NCBI RefSeq assembly: GCF_018446385.1
Contig: NC_055998.1
Location: 21,073,173 to 21,137,172, forward strand
Reading direction: 5' to 3'
From: Zingiber officinale
Lineage: Eukaryota; Streptophyta; Magnoliopsida; Zingiberales; Zingiberaceae
Length of the DNA stretch: 64,000 bases
The notes under the pieces: model-generated
Database searches by the model: none
What the model saw: the letters and a program-made list of their open reading frames with translations, nothing else
What the model was told of the DNA's origin: nothing
In this document: positions 1 to 12,824 of the stretch, piece after piece
Layout: every line of letters begins with the position of its first letter
How positions within the stretch are numbered: the first letter of the stretch is position 1
Position numbers and translations under genes: made by a program

Positions 1-205
1 GCAGTTGGAAAATATTTCCTATTTTCTGAAACCATTGACCTTTATTTGACAGTGTAGTTGTAACTTTATCTCTGTGCATTCATATTCCACTTGTAACTAT
101 GGTTTCGGTTGAAGTAGATGCTTAGCTGATTTACTATATTAAAGGAAATATTTTAACTTCAAGCTCCTAAGTTATCTATTCAGAACATTGGCATGATACT
201 TGCAG

Positions 206-3175
206 AGCTCAAAGGAATGGAACTGCAAACTTGGCAATTCAGTTTAAAGTGTATCAAAGCTGCCACCAGAAATTTTGATCTGTCAAATAAGATAGGTGAA
301 GGAGGATTTGGTCCAGTTTACAAGGTAAAATATGCATTGGAAAAGTTTTAGCTTTGGCAGCTTCATTATACTACCTTTTTGCTCCATTTCTCAGGGTTTA
401 TTACCAGATGGTTTGGCAATTGCTGTCAAGCAACTTTCTTCAAAGTCTAAACAAGGGAATCGTGAATTCCTTAATGAAATAGGTGTTATATCTGCCTTGC
501 ATCACCCAAATCTCGTGAAGCTCTATGGATGTTGTACTGAAGGAAACCAGTTATTGCTTATTTACGAGTATATGGAAAATAATAGTCTTGCTAGAGCTCT
601 GCTTGGTTAGTGCTTCTCTGTCCCTATTTCCTACTACAAGAACTTAAAAAGTTACCAGTGTCTTTTATTCTCTTTTTTCCCCTCTTTCTTTCTAGATATG
701 CTATACAAGTTTATGTTAGTTGTCTTATTCTAGGTCCTGAAAAATATAGATTGAAATTGGACTGGAAAATCAGGCAGAAGATTTGCCTAGGAATAGCAAG
801 AGGTTTAGCATATCTTCATGAGGAATCAAGGTTGAAGATTGTTCACCGAGACATCAAGACAACAAATATTTTGCTTGACAAGGATCTCAATGCAAAAATC
901 GCAGATTTTGGCTTGGCAAAACTTGATGAACAAGAAAATACCCACATTAGCACTAGAGTAGCTGGCACTTAGTAAGTATCTCCTTACTGTTTCATAACCA
1001 TGTCGTAATTCTTTTCCAGTATATAAACAGCTTAATGATTGATTTTGGTGGTCCAACTGTCCTGTTTTCACTATTTGACCGAGAAACAAAGGAGGCATAT
1101 TGTAAATTTGTACCATCAGCTTCATAATGTCCCTGTATTCTTCTTCTCTCCTTTTACTTTATTTAGAGTAGCAGGCTCTAAGGATGGATACCCCAATCTG
1201 AGAAGACTATGCCCCCAAGAGGAGCATTGCTAATTTGGAAATTGATTGTAACTTACATTATTTAAGCTTAAACCTGCAAAGGACTAGGACAATTTGAGGT
1301 AATAAAGTCTTTTCAACTTACATAAATTTGATGTGTTGTTGAGTCAAAACCATTTTGTACAATCTGGATCAAGATTTTCTGACTGATGTGAAATCCAAGG
1401 CCGTAGGAGTCCATATACTCAGATTTAATCAATGTTTGTGAGAAATATAATGCATTGTCAATAAACAAACAAAACTATAAGATCCTCGACAGTACTGACA
1501 AAATGCAGCATGGGCACAACAATTGCAAAAATTTGGGATTACAATGCCTTACATTGACGTTGGTGAGAATCTCTGAATTCAGAGTCTTTGATTGACTTGA
1601 TCTGATCTTAAAAAGAGTTGTATCCTTCTTAACTCCCCCAAACTGAAGCCATTGCAGGATACTGAAGTTTGTGAAGATGAAGTGACGAATTCTGTTGGAT
1701 TATGATAAAATAAAGATAGATTAGGATTCAATATTCAACTATCATGACAAGGAGTTGATATTGGAAGAGAAACTAAGCAAATAAATCCTATTTATCAATG
1801 TCTGTTTACTATATATTCTAACAAACTACAATACATTATCCAAAATAGAACAAAGGACATACCTTTAGCTGGTATTCTAGATGATACTGCTTGCTTTATT
1901 AACTTATAAACAATGAATTTGTTCATGCAGCGGATACATGGCTCCTGAATATGCGATGAGAGGTTACTTGACTGACAAAGCTGATGTTTACAGCTTTGGA
2001 GTTGTAACACTGGAAGTTATCAGTGGAAAGAGCAACACAAAGTATAGGCCAGAAGAAGATTGTGTCTATCTTCTTGACTGGGTGAGTATAAGAACTCTTA
2101 AGATATGTTGTCTAATTATCTGTAATGACATCTGAAACGTGCTGGTGCAACTTTTAAAATGCATTTCGACCAGTGATTTAATTTGTAAAGCCACTATCAT
2201 ATGATATGCCCACACCTATGGTTCAACTTGTCAAGGCATTAGCATCTGAAACTATTTCTCAACTTTTCTTCTCTGAACTTGTGATACGTAATTCTGCCAT
2301 CATTAAGCAATTCATAATGACCCAAGACAGTGTATTAGTAGAGCATGTAATAAAGCATGCCGGGTAAGATTGTTTTAGCAATGACATTCTTCCATTCAAA
2401 GAAAATGGGTTATCCACTGAAACAAGAAAAATGGATCTTAATTTGTTCACACATTTTGCGGCACAAAGCAACTAGTTTTTTTTCTTCAGCTTTCTTATGC
2501 TTATTTTGATTTTGGCAGTGAGAATTTATTATTAGAGAATCAATTGTCTAGAACAGAATACTTTCACTCTGCATTCTGTTGTTAGCACAAATTTTGCTTA
2601 TGCTCCTATGCATTTATGTTATTGCAGTTCGAGGCAATTCAGTTCATACAATCTTTGAGCTAAGCCACTATATTTAACCAACGAACTAGTCTTTAATATT
2701 CGTGTAACCTCTTAAATTGCTTGATCATATGCTCTACTTCTAACCTCCTAACTGTTTCAACATGGCAGTTTTTGGTTCTAATAAACACTAACTGGTAAAC
2801 TTTTTTATTTATGGAAAATAGGCTTATGTTTGCCATGAGAAGGGAAAGCTGCTTGAACTCGTTGATCCTGCTCTCGGTTCTAATTTCTCCAGGGATGAAG
2901 CCTTGCAGATGTTGAAGTTGGCTCTTCTTTGCACCAACATATCTCCCACTCTCAGGCCAAATATGACTTCAGTGGTCAGCATGCTTGAAGGGAAGACCCC
3001 CATAGAGCTTCTTACCGTACAGAGGTCAATCTCCGATTGTGCAGATTTAAGGTTCAAGGCCTTTGAGAAGCTAGCCGATACTAACCAAGCAGAAACCAAT
3101 TCTTCAGACTGGCCATGGCCTGATTCCTCCCTCTCTGAACAGATTGATAAAGGAGAGAGTGCGCTGTCTTCATAG
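206..3175 (+). CDS. LRR receptor-like Ser/Thr kinase, LRR-VIII-2 type (3' part, five exons)
   Basis: Membrane receptor kinase that would phosphorylate Ser/Thr on cytosolic partners; only the intracellular kinase half is in the window. Exons read as 206-324, 395-605, 734-971, 1931-2081 and 2822-3175, all with GT..AG borders and consistent phase, giving 356 residues. Visible motifs in order: glycine loop GEGGFG, the AVK lysine, HRDIK catalytic loop (an RD kinase), DFGLAK, GYMAPEY at the end of the activation segment, and DVYSFGVV. The segment before the glycine loop ([14 protein letters not shown]) and the exon pattern match the plant LRR-VIII-2 group (At1g07650/At1g53430-like). The last exon ends in a Ser/Asp/Trp-rich tail and TAG. 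The ectodomain, transmembrane segment and start codon lie left of position 1; bases 1-205 look like intron. Introns 972-1930 and 2082-2821 are long but show no element I recognise. No stop or frameshift was seen. Confidence 0.93.
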
Positions 3176-3900
3176 TGAAGAAATTTCCGCACTTATGGGG
3201 ACAAAGTATGGCCTTTATAATTGTATTTTTGTATGCACACAAACTGTTCTATTAGGATTAAGTTTGCAACTTGAAATTTGAAGTGTGTATTTTCTAAGTT
3301 CAGTCTGAAAGTTCTGTTTTTTAGGGTCCAATCTTTAAGTTGTGGATTATGTTGGCATCGCGGAAAAACACCATGGTAATGATGACCTCGTAAAGACCTA
3401 GCTTGAGGATGATGTTATATTCGTGTTGTTGCTATATGCGTGATTCAGATATTACCTTTCTCCATTGAGATTTAGTACTTATTCATTTAGTTCAAAATGC
3501 TTTTTGTGCTCTCAAGGAAAGGTATTTAGGTGCATTTTCTTTTATATTAGGTGTCTCATTTTATTATATTCGTATAGCAAAACAAATGTATTAGTATTGA
3601 AAGACTGTTTGCACCTAATATTGAAGAATTGTAGAACAATTATACACTCTTCATGTCTTTCATGGAAAGCACCATTCTGAGAGTTGCACCGAGTTTTATT
3701 TTTAAGTTGTGTTTGGCAACAAAATGAAATGAGATTGAATGATAAGTAAAAAACTAGAAATGCCATAATAAACAAAATGATTGTTTTTTTTAAAACCCAG
3801 GTGGTCCAGTTGTTATGACTCAGTTGATCTTAGAGGCGATCGGAATGGTAACATAAAAGTTTTTTTATCGGTCCACATAATAAATCGGAAGTGATATAGT
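3176..3900. other. Spacer: 3' UTR of the kinase gene and AT-rich flank
   Basis: This stretch follows the kinase stop codon and runs to the left end of copia-1. The first few hundred bases are probably 3' UTR. The rest is AT-rich with no ORF of recognisable family. The last ~110 bases continue directly at 19304 after the copia insertion, so 3785-3900 plus 19304-19348 was once one piece; I do not recognise it. Confidence 0.6.
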
Positions 3901-4133
3901 TGTCGAGAATATAGATTATTTAGGAAAGCTCTGAGGTGCAAATTATGCCAGCCAGCTGTCTTGATTATTTTTAGCAAGTTTTCGTTATTCTTAGCAAGTT
4001 TTAATTATTTTTAATTGTTTGTCTAAATCAGTGATTATGCTGTAAATTATTGAGCTGTAATTATACTGTAAATTATTATAAATACAATCTCAATAGAAGA
4101 GATTATTATTTCCTCAAGTCATCTCTTTCAAGT
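3901..4133 (+). repeat. copia-1 5' LTR
   Basis: Starts TGTCGAGAATATAG and is matched base for base, with few differences, by 19066-19298. Both copies hold a short repeated motif TTAGCAAGTTTT. The canonical CA end would be at 4130, but the following AGT is shared by both copies and only its inclusion gives a matching target duplication, so the LTR is taken as 233 bp. Confidence 0.88.
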
Positions 4134-4145
4134 TGGTATCAGAGT
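4134..4145 (+). other. copia-1 primer-binding site (tRNA-iMet)
   Basis: TGGTATCAGAGT follows the LTR with no spacer. TGGTATCAGAG is complementary to the 3' end of plant initiator methionine tRNA, the usual primer for minus-strand synthesis in plant copia elements. Confidence 0.9.
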
Positions 4146-4190
4146 CATCCTTCCCTGTCCAGAAATTTCTTTGTGCCTTAAGCCAAAATC

Positions 4191-5751
4191 ATGTCTGAAC
4201 ACTCCAGCGAATCCAGCACCATTCCTCAGTCCTCCTCGCATTCTGCCCAGATAACCACCATCAAGCTGAATGACGACAACTTCTTACGATGGTCGTAATC
4301 AGTGAGAATGTATATTCGGGGCCGAGGAATGATGGACTATTTAACGGGTGAAAAGAAAACTCCATCGGAAAAAGACCTAATGTATGCTACATGGGATGCC
4401 GAAAATTCCATGGTAATGACATGACTCGTAAATTCCATGGAAGAGGAGATTAGCGCAAATTATATGTGTTTCTCTACGGCATATGAATTATGCGAAAACA
4501 TAAATCAGATGTACTCTGATTTGGGAAATCAGCCCCAAATCTTTGAGTTGACTCTCAAACTTGGTGAATTGCGGCAAGGAGAAGAACCGGTCACCAAGTA
4601 TTTCAACTCCTTGAAGAGGATCTGGCAGGACCTTGATCTCTTTGATGCATATGAGTGGAAGAATGTTGAAGATGGACAGTACCACAAGAAAACAGTGGAA
4701 GACAGTCATATCTTCAACATTCTTCCACTCATATGCATCAAAGAGATCAAGGTCCTGCCAGATCCTCTTCAAGGAGTTGAAATACTTGGTGACCGGTTCT
4801 TTTCCTTCCACTCATATCTTCAAATTTTTGGCTAGCCTCAATATTGAGTTCAATGAGGTAAGAGGAAGAATCATTGGTAGGAGACCACTACCATCCCTTG
4901 GTGAAGTCTTCTCCGAAGTTAGAAGGGAGGAGAGCCGGAGGAATGTTATGCTTAGCAAGAAAGGACCTACAACTATCATTGAAGGTTCTGCCCTTACCTC
5001 TACAGGCTCAAACATACGAAGAGGCACTGCCAATCTATGTAAACCAGAAGAAAAGTCAGTTCTGTGGTGCGACTTTTGCAACAAGTCACGTCACACCCGA
5101 GAAACCTACTGGAAAATTCATGGCAAACCCGCCAACTTTAAAGGCAAATCAGGGGAGAAAAATGGACGTATCTTTCCCACTGTAAATGAGGTAATGACTA
5201 CTGTCGACACCATCACAAAAGAGCATCTGGAGCAACTTCTAGCATTGTTAACTTCAAACCCATCATCCAATACTCCTAATGTTTCTGTGGCGCATACAGG
5301 TAACGAAATAATTGCCTTTTCGTGTGGTTTCGGAATTTCTGCTCCATGGATAATTGATTCTGGAGCATCTGATCATATGACCAATTCCTTAAAATTGTTA
5401 AAATTATACTCACCCTATCCTGGAAATAAAAAGGTTAAGATTGCAGATGGAAGATTTTCACCTATTGCCGGAAAAGGTTCAGTCCAAATTTCTGAGAATA
5501 TAGATCTTAAGTCTGTTCTCTATGTACCTAAACTTACATGTAATCTTCTTTCAGTCAGTAAATTATCCAAGGACTCTAACCGTCGTGTAGTTTTTTGTGA
5601 CTCTCATTGTACCTTTCAGGATCGGAGCTCGGGGAAGACGATTGGCAATGCTAAAATGGTGAATGGTCTTTACTACTTTGAGGACATTTTACCTAGTAAG
5701 GAAATTGTTCAAGGACATAGTAGTATTAGTTCTCTTTATAGTTATGATTAA
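4191..5751 (+). pseudogene. copia-1 gag and protease region, broken
   Basis: Gag starts at ATG 4191 with a Ser-rich N-terminus and the KLNDDNFLRWS motif of the plant UBN2/gag family. It meets TAA at 4296-4298. Gag continues to about 4717, is interrupted by a templated inverted insertion, and resumes in another frame near 4824. A degenerate zinc knuckle is visible (CDFC..H.., with the last Cys replaced by Tyr) near 5070-5115. Protease carries WIIDSGASDHMT near 5347, the catalytic D-S/T-G form used by copia elements. The open frame ends with TAA just before 5755, where the pre-integrase domain begins. Confidence 0.88.
4578..4805. repeat. Inverted repeat with 96-bp arms in copia-1 gag
   Basis: Arm 4578-4673 is the reverse complement of 4710-4805 with one mismatch that I can see; the loop is 36 nt. 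The right arm plus a few bases was inserted between two copies of a 12-bp direct repeat TCATATCTTCAA (4706-4717 and 4812-4823), adding 106 bp and shifting the gag frame by one. The left arm is the native gag sequence, so the right arm is the copy. Confidence 0.93.
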
Positions 5752-5754
5752 ATA

Positions 5755-6490
5755 ATGATTTGGCATTGCCATTTGGGCCACCCTAGTTTTTCATATATGA
5801 AACATTTATTCCCTGATTTGTTTAAAAATATGAACCCCTTAGATTTTCAATGCGAAAGTTGTATTCTTGCAAAAAGTCCTTATAAAACATATGTCTCTAG
5901 ATCTTACCTTGAATCAAAACCTTTTTACTTATTCCACAGTGATGTGTGGGGACCCTCAAAGGTAACTACATCATCGGGACAAAAATGGTTTGTAAGCTTT
6001 ACCGATGGTCATACTCGACTCTATTGGGTATTTTTGATGAGAAACAAAAATGAGGTTGATAAATTTTTAAAGAATTCTACAATTTGATTGAAAACCAATT
6101 TCAAACAAAAATAAGCATTTTGAGAACAGATAATGGCACAGAATATTTCAATCAATCTGTAGAATTTTTTTTAAGATAAAAAGGCATCTTACATCAATCA
6201 ACCTATCCTGATACTCCAGAACAAAATGGAGTCTCTGAAAAAAAAAAAATAGGCACCTACTTGAAGTTGTTAGGGCCATAATGTTTTACATGAATATTCC
6301 AAAGTACTTGTGGGGAGATGCAATTCTAACAGCAACTTATTTGATTAATAGGATGCCTACTAGAGTTTTAAAATACATCACTCCGTTGCAATGTCTGAAA
6401 AAGTACTTCCCTGAATCTCGCATCAATTCTGATTTACCCCTTAAAGTATTTGGTTGCACCGCTTATATACACATACCTAAGAGATCATGA
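5755..6490 (+). pseudogene. copia-1 integrase, frameshifted
   Basis: The first part (to 6087) has the HHCC zinc finger (HCHLGH ... CESC) and the first catalytic Asp in HSDVWGP. After a frameshift the second Asp is seen in RTDNGTEY near 6125. A stop follows, then a second frameshift next to a run of A's at 6240-6250, where the PEQNGVSE glutamate motif lies. From 6281 the frame reads through the conserved YLWGDAILTATYLINRMP and LKVFGC segments and stops at 6488. It cannot encode an intact DDE integrase. Confidence 0.86.
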
Positions 6491-6931
6491 TCAAAATTAG
6501 ATCCTAGGGCAGAAAAATGTGTTTTTATAAGCTATGCTGCAAATCGCAAAGGCTACAAATTCTTTAATCCTCTAAAAAAATGGTTCTTTGTAACAATGGA
6601 TGTCACTTTCATGGAAACCATACCATATTTTACCAAAAATTTGATTCAGGGGGAGAATCTAAGGGAACCAAATTTTTGGGAGATAACTAGAACTCTTCTA
6701 AATTTGGTTATTGACCAGCCTCCAAAATCTCAAAATGAAAATAATGGGGAGTCCGAACCCATAATTGTCAACCATGAAATTGATCTATCAGAAAAGGAAA
6801 TACTTCGAATGGAAAAAAAATTGAAATATTCTTGAACCTTTGGTTTATTCTAGGAGAAATGTCCTTGGAAGAAGTAGAGATAAATTAACCATTCCAGCAC
6901 AAGTCTCATTGGAAGCCCCGGGCGAAGGAAC
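6491..6931 (+). pseudogene. copia-1 integrase C-terminus / linker up to the nested insertion
   Basis: After the stop at 6488 the reading continues through the KCVFI.Y......GYKFFNP and V..DVTF.E segments typical of the copia integrase tail (6500-6620), then an acidic, Asn-rich linker that stops near 6835. The sequence breaks at 6931 where the nested gypsy LTR begins and resumes at 17271. Confidence 0.8.
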
Positions 6932-9815
6932 TGTAATGACCATCCTTCTTACTACTACTACTACTCTCTAAAGGTAACCGTTACTGAACTATTAACTCTA
7001 CTTAACCGGTATGATCGAAACCACGAGGAGTCCTTACCGAAAAATTTCGACAAAATCTCCCCTGTACCAGTGACCAAATTCATCAATACATGCAAATAAT
7101 ACACAGCCACAGACGGCTGTAACATATATCAAACACCCACGCAGTTTAACAAGTGACAAAAACTATAATATCTACCTATTACATAGAAACTCATCATAGC
7201 ATGCAAACTAAAACACAAATAATTCAATAGGAACATAGAATATAAAATACAGTCTCAATGACATCAACTATAAAGTACAACTCAATTACTTCTTATCCAC
7301 TAAACACGAAAACGCCAAAACTTCTCAGTTCTCTCCCACAGTCCTGGCATCATACACCAACCGCACCACCTTGTCGCCTCCTTTGCTATATCCTTTCCTT
7401 TCCTTTATCTGCAATAAGAGGAAATGCAATCTATAAGCAAATTTACTTAGTAAGCGCTATCTAACTCACAAAAACACAAATATGCATGTATATAGAAAGA
7501 ACTAGAAACTATATGCTCTAAAAGAAAGTAAAGCATAAACATAACTGCTCATGTCAAACTAATAGCAAAGAAAAGCTAAGGAATCTACTCATGTAATTCT
7601 AATAGCTAATCATGCTACACAAGGATAAAATTGCATGTTGGAAGATAAAGCTAATCATGCTAAATAACTAATCAGGAAACAAACAAAACTAACATTGCAT
7701 GCTTCGAATTAAAAGAAGCTAAACTTGCTAACTCTAAACATTAGTGAAGCTTGTTTCATTTGTTTCAAAACTTATACTTTATTACTTTAAAATAATAATC
7801 AACTTCACTTGGGCCCGACATTGTACCAATTTGTGCGCATCCTTAATATGAGTCGAGGTAGCTAATCCCGAAACTACTAAGATACTTCTAGGCGATCTTG
7901 TGCCTAGGGGCGATCTAGGAGCCCACCCAATGGACCTTGTGTCCGGCACATGCCCTTAAAAATTAAAATACTTATTTTCTTTTTAACTATAACTTCCTTA
8001 TACTTGTTATTCTTTAATTCTCTTATAACAAAATGCCTTGGCATTTATTCAAACACTTAGTGTGCTTTTAATCCTAAACTTCTGGAATTTAGGATCAATT
8101 TAAGACCTTGGTCTTTTCTTACTTATAATCACTCATAACCCCTAAAAGAGTTTAATAGAACCCTACATGCATGAAAATTCTAGAGTTTCACAGAATAAAC
8201 ACAATTATCAATACTTGCTGTGAAAGTAAAGAGGAAATACAGTCTTTTTAAACATGCTGTACAAGAAGTCCATTATCACTACGTAAGCATGCTATAAATG
8301 TAAAAACAATTCCATCTACAATAGGAAACTATCTAAAGTAAGCATGCTGCAGCCACCATTAGACCATAGGACTGTTCGGATTTCATAAAATTATAAAATT
8401 CCTTAAGCAAAAACTGCAATGTTATACTTATCAAAAATCTGCATACATTACTTGTAAAAATCTACACTTAATAGGTCTACACTTCTAAGCTGTGTCCAAC
8501 AAGGCAAAGCATGAGGAAAAGATGCTGCTACTATCAGAAATTTCTACGTAAAGATAACAATATATTAGAACATACACTTAACGAACCTACACATTCTAAA
8601 TTACTTCCAGCAAATCAAAGCATAAGGATGAGGTAATTACTGCTGCTATCAAAACTGCACTATGAGCTTAACCAAACCTAGATGCTTAAGGGAAATCTAA
8701 AATTCTGCATTTGCTTCATCTGTTGTGCACGCCTACTGCCACACGAGGAAAAACTAAATGTCTAATGCAAAACAAATCTGAAATGCTTAATACTTAGCTG
8801 TACATGTCTAATTAATTGCTAAAGATAAAAGACAAACATTAATTCTACATTCTCATCTTAAAGGTTATTCCTGTCCAATGTCTAGCAAGAAAATTCTACT
8901 TGAATTGCTTAAGGAAGGAGAAATGTCCTATTTGTGTTTGACAAGGAAGACAAGAAAGTATCAGAAACTGAAATGTAAAGAAAAATAATTAGATATTCAA
9001 GCAATTCTAAGTTTCTGCACTGCTACTAAAAAAAACTGCACTACTACAATTACCAAAGAACTAAACCTAACTGTAAGCTCCAAATGGCCCGGTTCATGCC
9101 TGCAGAAATGCAAACCGGATTGGGAGAACCCCTAGCTCCAAAACTGCACGAGAGGGTCATGGTTGAGTGAAGATCGGCCGGAAAAACCTTCGCCGGCCGC
9201 CTGAGGGAGGGAAAACCCTAGCTCCTTCGTGTTTCCACCCGAGAGAAGAACGACGTCGCGTGTGAGGAGAAGAAAAACCCGATCGGGAGAAAATAAAACC
9301 TATTCCTCACTTAACTTTCCTTTTGTACCAAAGTTTATTTTCGGTTTCTAAAATATCGCTTAACTACTATTGGTTTCGATTTTCTTCAAGAAAACAATTG
9401 CTTGCTCACTTGGTCAGCCTGGACAAGTAAAGGCCTGGCTGAGTCGGAGATCGCCGGGTCGAGCTTTGACTCGGCCATTTTTCTGCAACTTTTATTTCGA
9501 TCTATTTTAAACAATCCTAACTACTGCTTATATATATTTCATTCCATATATTTTCACAAAAAGGGTCGCAGACTAGTTGGCTGGCTGGTTTCGGTTAAGG
9601 TTCGGTTCTGGTCCGAGGTCCATGGTTTGAATCTCGGCTTTGACAATTTTTTTTTTGTCAAAACTTCTTTCATTTAGTAAAAATATCAAACGACCTCCAA
9701 AAATTACATAAAAATACTCTAAAAATTTCTAAAAATCTCTAGAATATTTTAAAAGTACTTCCAAATATTTTTAAGAACATTTAGAATTTGAAATAGAGAA
9801 AGTTGGGTTGTTACA
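6932..9815 (-). repeat. Tekay-type 3' LTR (2884 bp, internally deleted)
   Basis: On the minus strand it starts TGTAACAACCC and ends ATTACA. It matches 13717-17265 along its length except around 9115-9147, where some 700 bp present in the other LTR are replaced by about 33 bp of unrelated sequence. It contains no gene of its own; short ORFs inside it are not conserved between the two copies. Confidence 0.93.
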
Positions 9816-9850
9816 ATTTCCCATACCTTATAAAAAGTTCGTCCTCGAAC

Positions 9851-11262
9851 TTAGAACAACTCTGGATATTTCTGTCTCATACTGTCCTCACGCTCCCAAG
9901 TGACTTTCTCGTGCTTCTGATTCTGCTAGATGACATTCACTAGTGGCACTTCTTTGTTTCTTAGTCTCTTGACTTCTCTGTCCACTATCTGTGTAGGTAT
10001 GCTCTCGTAGCTAAGATCCTCTTGGATCTGCACTGATTGAGGCTGAATCACTTGGTTAGGGTCGTGGAGACACTTCTTTAGCATGGAGACATGAAATACG
10101 TTATGTATCGCTGACATGTCATGTGGTAAGTCTAGCTTGTAAACTACTTTCCCAATCCTTTTTGTGATCAGGTATCCTACATAACGAGGACTTAATTTGC
10201 CCTTCTTGCCAAATCTCATCACTCCCTTCATAGGAGCAACCTTGAGAAAGACTGAATCCCCTACTTGGAATTCAAGTGGCCTTCGGCGTATGTCAGCATA
10301 ACTCTTCTGTCTACTCTGGGCAGTCTCAATTCTCTGTCTGATCTTCTGAATAACCTGAGTAGTCTCATCTATCAGCTCTGTCTGAATGCCTAGTTCCACT
10401 TCCATTTCTTTTCTTTCACTTGCTTCTTGCCAGCAAATGGGTGATCTGCACTTCCTACCATACAACGCCTCATAAGGTGCCATCTTGATGGTGGCCTGAT
10501 AGCTATTGTTGTAGGCAAACTCAGCTAAACATAGATACTTGCACCAACTTCCCTTGAAATCTAGTGCACAAGCTCTGAGTATATCTTCTAAAATCTAATT
10601 TACTCGCTCATCTGTTCATCAGTCTGAGGATGGAAGGTTGTGCTGAACTTGAGTTTGGTGCCTAGTGCATTCTGAACACACTCCCAAAAGTCTGAGGTGA
10701 AGCGTCCATCTCTATCAGAAACAATAGATTTAGGAACTCCGTGAAGTCTGATCACCTCCTTAACATATAACTGTGCCAACTGCTCTATAGAGTGGGACAC
10801 CTTGATGGTTAGAAAATGAGCAGACTTGGTTAATCTGTCTACTATCACCCATATCGCATCATATCCATTTGTGGTTCTTGGGAGACCTGTTATGAAGTCC
10901 ATGGATATGTCTTCCCACTTCCACTCTGGTATTGGAAGAGGCTGTAGAACTCCTCCTGGTCTCTGGTGCTCTGCTTTGACTCTCTGACATGTCAGACAGG
11001 TACTGACATATTTAGCTACATCTCTTTTGAGTCCAGACCACTAGAACCTCTGTTTCACGTCTTGGTACATCTTGGTAGAACTAGGATGCATGGAGTAAGG
11101 TGTACTATGAGCTTCCTCTAAAATTTTCTTTCTCAGCTCTTCATCATTGGGGACACAAAGGCGGCTCCCCTGATAAAGAATTTCACTGTCTAATACTCGA
11201 AACTCTGAATTTTCTTCTTTCTGTATCTCTTGCTTGATCCTCTGGATATCTGGGTCTTCACT
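9851..11262 (-). pseudogene. Tekay-type integrase with chromodomain-like tail, broken
   Basis: Reading on the minus strand: zinc-binding segment ending in TCLTCQRVK, then the core with MDFITGLP..GYDAIWVIVDRLTKSAHF (first Asp) at 10902 down, SDRDGRF (second Asp) and FHPQTDEQ; the usual catalytic Glu sits just after and is followed by a stop at 10600. The C-terminal part from 10483 has the GPY-like PRYVGYL and HNVFHVSMLKKC, then a chromodomain-like end. A TAG replaces the expected Trp codon at about 9925, and the original stop lies at 9851-9853. At least three stops/frameshifts disable it. Confidence 0.88.
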
Positions 11263-12824
11263 TTACTTTCTCTGTATATCCTCAAGCAGGGTTGACTCTA
11301 AAGTCAATGCAGAGAGTTGCCCGTAAATAATTTCCATTCCAAAGTCTGACAACTCCTTCTGCAGTGGTAGGGCTAATGATGACAAAGACATCAGGGATGC
11401 ACTGGATTTTCTACTTAATACATCTGCCACTTTATTAGCTTTGCCTGGGTGGTAGAGGATTTTACAGTCATAGTCTTTGACCAACTCTAGCCACCTACGC
11501 TGTCTCATATTTAAGTCATTCTGAGTGAAGAAGTACTTAAGACTCTGATGGTCTATGAAGATTCTGCACTGAACGCCATACAAATAATGTCGCCAGAGTT
11601 TTAGTGCAAAGACCACAGCTGTCAGCTCAAGATCATGAGTGGGGTAGTTCTTTTCATAATCTTTGAGTTGTCTGGAAGCATAAGCTATAACTTTTCCTTC
11701 TTGCATGAGTACAACTCCTAGGCCCATCTAGAAGCATCACTGTAGATGTCAAAACTCTTGTCACTTTCTGGAACTGTCAGAATAGGAGCACTGGTCAGTC
11801 TCTTCTTGAGCTCTTGGAAACTCTGCTCACATTTGTCTGACCATTCAAACTTCTTGTTCTTCCTGGTTAAGGCCGTTAGTGGAGAAGCTATCCTGGAAAA
11901 GTCCTCCACGAATTTCCTATAGTACCCAGCTAAACCAAGGAAGCTTCTGATCTCCTTGGCGTTCTTGGGTCTGCTCCAGTTGTTGACCGCTTCTATTTTG
12001 GCTGGATCTACTTGGATGCCTTCTCTAGAAATAATGTGGCCTAAAAACGCCACCTGCTCTAACCAGAACTCGCACTTTGAGAACTTAGCATAAAGTTTCT
12101 TTTGCTGAAGAGTCTGCAGTACTATCCTCAAGTGTGTGTCATGCTCCTCTGAGGTTCTGGAATAGACTAGGATGTCATCTATGAACACAATGACAAACTT
12201 GTCAAGGTATTCTCTGAACACTCTGTTCATCAAGTACATGAAGACTGCAGGTGCATTAGTCACACCAAAAGGCATGACTACGAACTCATAGTGTCCATAT
12301 CTGGTCCTGAAAGCTGTTCTGGGTATATCACTTTCCTTCACTTTTAACTGATGGTATCCAGAGCGCAGGTCTATCTTGGAGAACACTGTTGCCCCTCTCA
12401 ACTGATCAAATAAGTCGTCGATTCTGTGCAGTGGATACTTATTCTTGATGGTCACCTGATTCAGAGCCCTATAATCTATGCGCATCCGCATAGATCTGTC
12501 CTTCTTCTTGACAAACAACACAGGAGCTCCCCATGGAGAATGACTAGGGCGGATGAAGCCTTTGTCAAGCAACTCCTGAAGTTGATCTTGTAACTCTTTC
12601 AGCTCTGCTGGAGACATGCGATACGGAGCTTTTGAAATTGGACCGGTACCAGGAACGAGTTCAATCTCAAACTCTACTTCTCTGTTGGGAGATAGTCCAG
12701 GTAGCTCTTCTAGAAATACCTCTAGATACTCGCAGACTACCCGAACATCTTCCTGCTTGGGTCTTTCTTGTTCTTCTGTATTCACAATGTACGCAAGAAA
12801 ATCAGTACATCCTTTAGCTAACAT
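11263..12824 (-). pseudogene. Tekay-type reverse transcriptase and RNase H
   Basis: A 368-codon open frame (12824-11718) covers the [55 protein letters not shown], and the catalytic [12 protein letters not shown] box, followed by the thumb and connection ([12 protein letters not shown]). RT is intact by eye. A stop (TAG) separates it from RNase H (11727 down: the YASRQLK, THDLEL and DHQSLKYF segments). Upstream of 12824 only ~200 bases separate RT from the gag remnant, so protease is missing. Confidence 0.92.

Noticed and set aside
1039..1233. ORF in kinase intron 3 with a VAGSKDGYP segment resembling the exon end RVAGT
   Set aside because: Similarity is limited to a few residues, phase does not fit the flanking exons, and the exon 3 to exon 4 join without it restores the conserved activation segment.
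4488..4811. Minus-strand ORF repeating the gag peptide
   Set aside because: It is the mirror of gag created by the inverted repeat, not an independent gene.
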